DNA of 10,472 nucleotides. It comes from JBGPIK01 sp041484845. GTDB lineage: Bacteria; Desulfobacterota; Binatia; UBA9968. Below, one piece after another: positions 6,888 to 10,472 of this stretch; position 1 is the stretch's first letter, and every line of letters starts with the position of its first letter. Where the stretch lies: assembly GCA_041484845.1 (NCBI GenBank), contig JBGPIK010000233.1, positions 1 to 10,472 of the forward strand, in the 5' to 3' direction. Made by a program: the position numbers and the translations under genes. The notes under the pieces are model-generated. The model was not told the DNA's origin. It was given only the letters and a program-made list of their open reading frames with translations, and did not search any database.

Positions 6888-7171
6888 TAATCCTCGTCAC
6901 GCTCTTCCCGGATCGTCTCCGACATGGGTTTGCCCTTTATGCGAACCGGCTTCCAGGTTGGCGTTGGCATAGGTCCCCGTTTCACGGCAGGTCGTAATAT
7001 TCCCTCCGCCTCCAAACGCCGAATCGTCGCATCAAGTCTCTCTTCCTGCTCAAGCGGTTTGATAACCGCGATAGGTTTTCCCCGCTCCGTCAAAATAACC
7101 TCTTTCCCCGCCTTTACTGCCTTGATCGCGGTCGAGAACCGCTGATTGGCTTCTCTCAATCCCATCCGCAT
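6887..7171 (-). CDS. type II antitoxin, Phd/YefM family
   Basis: A 94-residue antitoxin. The N-terminal part MRMGLREANQRFSTAIKAVK plus GKEVILTERGKPIAVIKPL is the Phd/YefM DNA-binding fold: the conserved start helix, then strands with the T-x-R/G-K-P-x-A motif. The C-terminal half (about residues 45-94) is rich in proline and charge and would wrap the toxin. I choose the ATG at 7171 because GAGG lies 6 bases upstream; an ATG at 7183 in the same frame would add four residues and overlap that site. The gene precedes the VapC-type toxin and overlaps it by one base. A palindrome 19 bases upstream of the start is a likely autoregulatory operator. Confidence 0.87.
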   Translation of the reverse strand: MRMGLREANQRFSTAIKAVKAGKEVILTERGKPIAVIKPLEQEERLDATIRRLEAEGILRPAVKRGPMPTPTWKPVRIKGKPMSETIREERDED

Positions 7172-7189
7172 ATGGAACCTCACATTTTT

Positions 7190-7205
7190 GTAGTAACGTC
7201 ACTAC
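7190..7205. promoter_or_regulatory. palindromic operator candidate of the Phd/YefM-VapC operon
   Basis: GTAGTAACGTCACTAC is a 16-base near-perfect palindrome: GTAGT and ACTAC arms around ACGT, with one non-matching pair. It lies just upstream of the antitoxin start, where Phd/YefM proteins usually bind to repress their own operon. On the minus strand a TTGACG (7237-7232) with a weak TAGGGT 18 bases later could be the promoter, with the palindrome overlapping the transcription start. Confidence 0.6.
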
Positions 7206-7237
7206 ATACCCTACCTCTCTTTAGCCCGACTCGTCAA

Positions 7238-7424
7238 TCATGTAAGAGCCCGTCCGTGGCTATGCAGGTCCTCCTTCGTTTTCAAAGGAACCTTAATGAC
7301 GAAAGGTCGCGGAATACCCAGATTCTTGATGATCTTCGCCGTGTATGAGCCGGAAAACCAGCCTGGCCACTTTTCATTCCTCGACGAGGTTAATCACCGT
7401 GCGAGTTACTTCGCGAAGTGTCAT
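7238..7424 (-). pseudogene. broken small gene of unknown family
   Basis: From ATG 7424 the minus strand reads MTLREVTRTVINLVEE and meets TGA at 7376-7374. The frame one base over is open across that point and continues with coding-like sequence, WPGWFSGSYTAKIIKNLG and PRPFVIKVPLKTKEDL, to a TGA at 7240-7238. Joined by a one-base shift, the two parts would give a protein of about 60 residues. I do not know the family, although the first part reads like a natural helical N-terminus. There is no good ribosome site. A chimera of two fragments is equally possible. Confidence 0.4.
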
Positions 7425-7541
7425 GGATTCTTTAAAAGAGGCAGTTTCAGGGGGTCAATCATTACTCTCGCCAGCGAGCTTCAACACCGCGACGCGAATG
7501 TGGCCGGCTAATCGGAATCCGAGGCTTTGAAGTTGATCTAG

Positions 7542-7605
7542 CACCGTATAATTGAGCACTGAGACCGAAGCGTTTCTTCGCCTCGAAAACCCAGCGCAGG
7601 TAACA
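7542..7605 (-). pseudogene. remnant of a Y1 (IS200/REP-associated, RAYT-like) transposase
   Basis: The minus strand encodes CYLRWVFEAKKRFGLS in one frame and, after a one-base shift, VLNYTV in the next. Together these match the segment of REP-associated Y1 transposases that reads like 'RYLxWLFEAKKRFGLxVLNYTV' and is followed in intact proteins by the His-x-His catalytic motif TSNHxHLL. Here the similarity stops exactly before that motif and the reading goes on as LDQLQSLGFRL. So it is a frameshifted internal fragment without catalytic residues. The 86-codon frame around it (7709-7455, TTG start) is otherwise unrecognised. The match is from memory of the family, not a search. Confidence 0.6.
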
Positions 7606-7722
7606 GCGCCGGTGGCGAGCAAACCGGTTTTATTGGCAAGGCTTTGGGATAGCTTGAGGAAGGGGCAGCGGCTAAAAAGATCAAAACGGTTTGCCTGAGA
7701 TGCCCGCAAGTAGAGCTATCAT

Positions 7723-8730
7723 TTATTTCTGATTTTTAACCAAATCCAAGAAGCCGTTCTTCGACTGCTCTTCCAGGGCCCTCTCATCGACGAAGTCGGA
7801 GGCTGCTTTCCCTCGAGCTTTGGAATTCGTTTCTGCAACCAGACGGATCACCTGCTCCAATCCGGGTTTACTGATAAAGGGGGTCTCCGCAATATAATCT
7901 CGAAACTGCCGATAGGTGTCTTCCAACACATCCCGGTCGCTTAGGCGCAGATACTTTTCCACCGCCCTTATACTGGAAGCCTTATCCCGGCGAAAGTGAT
8001 AAAGCCCTTGGATATAAGCCCGGACGAACTTTCTCATGACCTCGCTTTGCGCGAGCACTCTCGAGTTTGTTCCGAGGGCAACGGAGGGGAACTCCGGGCC
8101 GTCGGCCCCCAGGTTGATCAACTCGCGAAACCCCATGTTCCTGGCACGAGTATTCGTTGGAGGAGAAAGGGCGCCGCCCGCCAGTTGCTTTGCCGCCATC
8201 GCGCTAAGTATCTCGGGAACCCCGCCGACTTGCAGAAGGGCTACATCTTTCATGGGCACAACCCTCCACTGGTTCAGGATAAAGCGCAAAGCCGTATCCG
8301 TGCTCGAACCGTAACGGGTGACACCGAGCACCTTTCCCTTCAGCTCCTGGGGAGTTTGGATTTCCGGCTGTACCATCACGGAAAAGCCGAAGCGATTGGT
8401 AAGGGCTAAAAACATCTTGATATCGGCTCCGGCGAGGCTGCTCTGAATCGATGTGACAGGATCCACCGTGGTGACGTCGATATCGCCGGCCACCACGGCC
8501 TGCAGGGCTCGTGAGGTGGAAAGAATGTGCGCAAACTGCACGGTCAAACCCTCGCGCTCAAAATAGCCCTGTTCCTGGGCCATCCATAGCGCCAAATAAG
8601 CCGCACTGTTTGAAGACCAGTTTACCTTCAGGGGCTTTGTTCCCTGACTGCGGCCTAACCCGGGAATCATCACGAAGAGGAGAACTGCGCATAGGCTCGT
8701 TTTCGAATGCTGTCGAATCTTTCTGAACAT
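7723..8730 (-). CDS. NitT/TauT-family (NMT1/THI5-like) ABC transporter substrate-binding protein
   Basis: A second secreted protein of this family, 335 residues. The signal peptide is MFRKIRQHSKTSLCAVLLFV to about LGRSQG. The mature protein opens with LKVNWSSNSAAYLALWMAQE followed by QGYFEREGL, the family's ligand-pocket segment, then VVAGDIDVTTV, LKGKVLGVTRYGSSTD, and a helical C-terminal part ending NGFLDLVKNQK. A GGGGAGGG ribosome site (8745-8738) lies 7 bases before the ATG. It shares fold but little close sequence with the one at 195-1193, so the two probably bind different ligands. No permease or ATPase gene is adjacent. Downstream on the same strand there are only gene remnants for about 540 bases. 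Confidence 0.9.
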   Translation of the reverse strand: MFRKIRQHSKTSLCAVLLFVMIPGLGRSQGTKPLKVNWSSNSAAYLALWMAQEQGYFEREGLTVQFAHILSTSRALQAVVAGDIDVTTVDPVTSIQSSLAGADIKMFLALTNRFGFSVMVQPEIQTPQELKGKVLGVTRYGSSTDTALRFILNQWRVVPMKDVALLQVGGVPEILSAMAAKQLAGGALSPPTNTRARNMGFRELINLGADGPEFPSVALGTNSRVLAQSEVMRKFVRAYIQGLYHFRRDKASSIRAVEKYLRLSDRDVLEDTYRQFRDYIAETPFISKPGLEQVIRLVAETNSKARGKAASDFVDERALEEQSKNGFLDLVKNQK

Positions 8731-8836
8731 TTCTTTACCCTCCCCGTATACTATGTTTATTTTTCGATTTTCAGTTTGAGCCGGCTAGCAAACAGGCGTT
8801 GACACAAGAAACAAGACCCCACTGAGACTCTAGCAG

Positions 8837-8936
8837 TTAGCCCACCTCAGCTATATCGCGGATCTCCGCGTCGAGTGGACTGGCCGGGATTTCGTAAAGG
8901 TTTATCTTTCAGAGGTGAGCGTTTATGTTTCGCCAT
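8837..8936 (-). pseudogene. frameshifted N-terminal stub, resembles the start of NERD-domain proteins
   Basis: From ATG 8936 the minus strand reads MAKHKRSPLKDKPLRNPGQS, then leaves frame and stops at 8847. Skipping one base after GQS restores LDAEIRDIAEVG before TAA at 8839-8837. Proteins I remember beginning with 'M-x-x-KRSPLKxxPLRxPGQSLDEEI' carry a membrane segment and a nuclease-related (NERD) domain; that link is recollection and uncertain. Only about 32 residues remain, so this is the start of a lost gene with one extra base plus a 3' deletion. The rest of the gap between 8731 and 9021 shows nothing else I can support. Confidence 0.5.
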
Positions 8937-9021
8937 GGTTCGAGCCTGGTTCACAGGTTACGTTCGGTGCTTTCGGTAAAGACTCCGGACCCCTTAACAT
9001 TCCCCATTTTCCCCCCTTCGC

Positions 9022-9372
9022 TCAAATGGTTGCGAGCCGCTGGACGGTATCGGGATACCGCTTGACCAAATGGATCAACAGCGCGGCCTGAGCATTCGGC
9101 TTGGCGCGCCCCTGTTCCCAATTCTCCAACGTGCGCACATTGGTTCGAAGATAGGCGGCAAACAGGGCTCGCGAAATCTTCAGCTCCTTACGCACGCGAA
9201 TCAGTTGCTCCGGCGTGAGGTTAGGCGCCGGTATGTATTCCATGGCATGCGTGCGCAATGTCCGTATACCCTGGCGTGCCTCAGCAAGCGCCGCCATTCC
9301 TTCGTTCAACTCGGTGAATAGATCCCGCTTGACGGCACGGTTCTTTTTGACTTTTGCAAGTTTCTTCATCAT
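9022..9372 (-). CDS. HTH antitoxin of a HigBA-type toxin-antitoxin pair
   Basis: A 116-residue protein with a helix-turn-helix domain of the XRE/HigA type at about residues 51-105: NLTPEQLIRVRKELKISRAL, then FAAYLRTNVRTLENWEQG, which is the classic recognition-helix region ending in 'NWEQGrxxP'. Residues 1-50 are basic and probably bind the toxin. As in higBA loci it is the second gene; its ATG at 9372 overlaps the toxin stop in an ATGA. A second ATG at 9369 (MKKLAK) has AGGAG at better spacing and may be the real start. It should neutralise the RelE-like toxin and repress the shared promoter. Confidence 0.88.
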   Translation of the reverse strand: MMKKLAKVKKNRAVKRDLFTELNEGMAALAEARQGIRTLRTHAMEYIPAPNLTPEQLIRVRKELKISRALFAAYLRTNVRTLENWEQGRAKPNAQAALLIHLVKRYPDTVQRLATI

Positions 9373-9710
9373 TTTCTCCTAGCGTCCAGTTCTGTTTTAA
9401 TAATGGTCCTGAGTATTTTACGTTGTGGCGCCGTGAGGTCCGCCAATTCGTCTTTGTCGTAGATCGTGAACAGCCAGCATTGCGCCCCGGCATTCCACCA
9501 GTAGTAGATGACCCTCAAGCCGCCACGTTTGCCTTTTCCGCGTCGCGCATCGGCAAAACGAAGTTTACGTAACCCGCCGGTGTCCGGCATCAGATCCCCC
9601 GCCTCGGGATTTTTCATCAGAAGATTTTGTAGAGCCCGGAAACCATCGTCATCCAGATAGTCCGCCCGATGCCGCTCGAAAGCGGGAAGTTCGACGAAGA
9701 CGAGCTTCAT
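9369..9710 (-). CDS. RelE/HigB-family toxin
   Basis: A 113-residue protein of the RelE superfamily; HigB toxins are ribosome-dependent mRNA endonucleases. Features are the start KLVFVELPAFERHRADYLDD, the middle segment GLRKLRFADARRGKGKRGGL with the basic patch typical of the family, and the strand RVIYYWWNAGAQCWLFTIYD followed by KDELADLT. These correspond to the HigB-2-like group. Length and domain layout are normal, with no sign of decay. It is the first gene of the pair and is followed with a four-base overlap by its antitoxin. No Shine-Dalgarno sequence is visible before ATG 9710, which would keep toxin synthesis low. Confidence 0.87.
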   Translation of the reverse strand: MKLVFVELPAFERHRADYLDDDGFRALQNLLMKNPEAGDLMPDTGGLRKLRFADARRGKGKRGGLRVIYYWWNAGAQCWLFTIYDKDELADLTAPQRKILRTIIKTELDARRK

Positions 9711-9715
9711 GGGAT

Positions 9716-9749
9716 GATTATACTTAAGTTACGATTATACGCAAGTCAC
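9716..9749. promoter_or_regulatory. tandem 17-base operator repeats of the toxin-antitoxin operon
   Basis: GATTATACTTAAGTTAC (9716-9732) is followed directly by GATTATACGCAAGTCAC (9733-9749); 14 of 17 positions agree. Each unit contains a perfect -10 hexamer for the minus strand. A regulator binding the units side by side would cover the promoter, so this is the probable site of the HTH antitoxin alone or with the toxin. Confidence 0.65.
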
Positions 9750-9761
9750 GTATAGTTGCAA
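9734..9761 (-). promoter_or_regulatory. sigma-70 promoter of the toxin-antitoxin operon
   Basis: On the minus strand TTGCAA (9761-9756) and TATAAT (9739-9734) are separated by 16 bases. The -10 is perfect. Transcription should start near 9727, giving a leader of under 20 bases before the toxin ATG at 9710, which fits the missing ribosome site. A second TATAAT (9722-9717) with TTGCGT 16 bases before it sits too close to the ATG to give more than a leaderless message. Confidence 0.7.
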
Positions 9762-10284
9762 AAGCCTTGTTCATTCGGGCTCGAACGGTTCCGATGGGTT
9801 CAGCGCGCTCTACGCTGACGCCGTCGATCGGCACGTTAAAGCCAAACCTTATGTCCTAATTGGGGATTACGGAATGCCATAGTTGATGTGCATCAATTCT
9901 AGACCTGACCACACAAAATTCCGGAGAGTTATTTCGAAGACATCAGGCAATATCGACGGTGTGCGCTCCACTCTTGGGAATAAAGAATGCGCGCTCGTTA
10001 GCGTCGAAAACCTTTGTCAAGTTAGTCAACAACGTCCCGGATTTCTTGGCCCAGCATCCGCTAGTTTGGTACACTTCCCCGTTCGTCCCGAGTTCGTTAA
10101 TGTTCTTATAAGCTAAAAGCGGACGTGACCCCTTTTTCCCCAATAACTGATGCGTCGTACAATTCAATCCTATAGTAAAATGCTTGGAATAGGAGTCTAC
10201 TGGTCGCGCGCGGGAGACCGGTGAAGTGCGAAATAATCTAAACCTTCGACGTATTCCTTTTCTTTGGGAGATTGGGCGGCACTG
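9762..10284. other. long gap with probable decayed coding sequence on the minus strand
   Basis: No intact gene is supported here. On the minus strand three coding-like pieces follow one another in different frames: NLTKVFDANERAFFIPKSGA (in a frame open from about 10167 to 9943), LPDVFEITLRNFVWSGLELM ending at TAA 9869-9867, and FGFNVPIDGVSVERAEPIGT, which runs on into the operator region. I cannot name a family. The plus strand has a 77-codon frame (9883-10116) that looks like its shadow. Upstream of the last gene, TATAGT (10171-10176) could be a -10 box without a good -35, and ACTGGTC/GACCGGT (10199-10222) can form a short hairpin in the leader. Confidence 0.35.
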
Positions 10285-10472
10285 ATGTCAAATCTAAAAC
10301 TTGCTCTTGCATGCTGGGACTATGATCGTACTCGGCCGCTCATTGACGGTCGGGTTAAAGCCGAAGGAATCGATCTAGACATAAAGGTCATGCGGCCCAG
10401 GGAAATGTTCCCTCGGATGCTGGGGAAAAAAGAGTTTGACGTTTCCGAGCTATCGCTTGGCTCTTATGTGAC
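10285..10472 (+). CDS. 4,5-dihydroxyphthalate decarboxylase-like protein (partial, cut by the window end)
   Basis: The first 62 codons are present. MSNLKLALACWDYDRTRPLI followed by DGRVKAEGIDLDIKVMRP, then EMFPRMLGKKEFDVSELSLG, is the typical start of proteins annotated as 4,5-dihydroxyphthalate decarboxylase (Pht5-like). These share the periplasmic-binding-protein fold of the THI5 group but usually lack a signal peptide, as here. Some family members are only binding-fold proteins misnamed as enzymes, so decarboxylase activity is not assured. The start is the ATG with GGGCGG (10274-10279) 5 bases upstream. True phthalate decarboxylation would fit the UbiD-type and monooxygenase genes to the left, but they lie over 6 kb away. 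Confidence 0.75.
   Translation, partial: MSNLKLALACWDYDRTRPLIDGRVKAEGIDLDIKVMRPREMFPRMLGKKEFDVSELSLGSYV

Noticed and set aside
8760..8836. TTGACA on the plus strand (8798-8803) as a promoter
   Set aside because: No -10-like sequence at 16-18 bases and no plus-strand gene follows.
8975..10141. Similar words CCGGACCCCTT (8985-8995) and CGTGACCCCTTTTTCCCC (10124-10141) as end repeats of a mobile element
   Set aside because: Shared core is short, orientation is the same rather than inverted, and the genes between them do not look like a transposon.

Overview
The window looks like chromosomal DNA from an uncultured, moderately GC-rich soil or sediment bacterium. The evidence is a combination of gene types: several secreted substrate-binding proteins without transporter partners, a UbiD-type decarboxylase, a luciferase-like flavin monooxygenase and a 4,5-dihydroxyphthalate decarboxylase-like protein. 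From memory, such sets are common in Methylomirabilota/Rokubacteria, Tectomicrobia, Binatota and some Proteobacteria. No ribosomal or marker gene is present, so the phylum cannot be fixed.

Left part (1-5417): a NitT/TauT-type (NMT1/THI5-like) binding protein (195-1193) is followed, across a 298-base gap holding a hairpin-forming repeat element and a 9-base tandem repeat, by a UbiD-family decarboxylase with all cofactor and catalytic residues (1492-2871). Converging on it is a luciferase-like monooxygenase (3915-2932, minus strand). Its start lies 22 bases after the stop of a broken peroxiredoxin gene of which only the first 57 codons remain. A second, iron-type (COG1840-like) binding protein follows on the plus strand (4344-5417).

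Middle part (5418-7722): a patchwork of fragments and stress-module genes. It has a C-terminal stub of another binding protein, an unrecognised 124-residue protein, a Phd/YefM-VapC toxin-antitoxin pair with a palindromic operator candidate, a short PIN-domain start stub, a broken small gene, and a remnant of a Y1 (IS200/REP-associated) transposase.

Right part (7723-10472): a third binding protein on the minus strand (8730-7723), a frameshifted N-terminal stub of an unrelated protein, and a HigBA-order RelE-like toxin/HTH antitoxin pair whose promoter lies inside two 17-base tandem repeats. After about 570 bases of probably decayed coding sequence, the start of a 4,5-dihydroxyphthalate decarboxylase-like gene runs off the end of the window.

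How the genes may work together: the enzymes (UbiD, flavin monooxygenase, dihydroxyphthalate decarboxylase-like) and binding proteins fit uptake and breakdown of aromatic or related organic acids. No permease or ATPase gene is present, so that link is inference. The many gene stubs next to toxin-antitoxin modules, repeats and a transposase remnant indicate a region with repeated insertion and deletion. I see no CRISPR array, tRNA, rRNA, intact transposase or phage gene.
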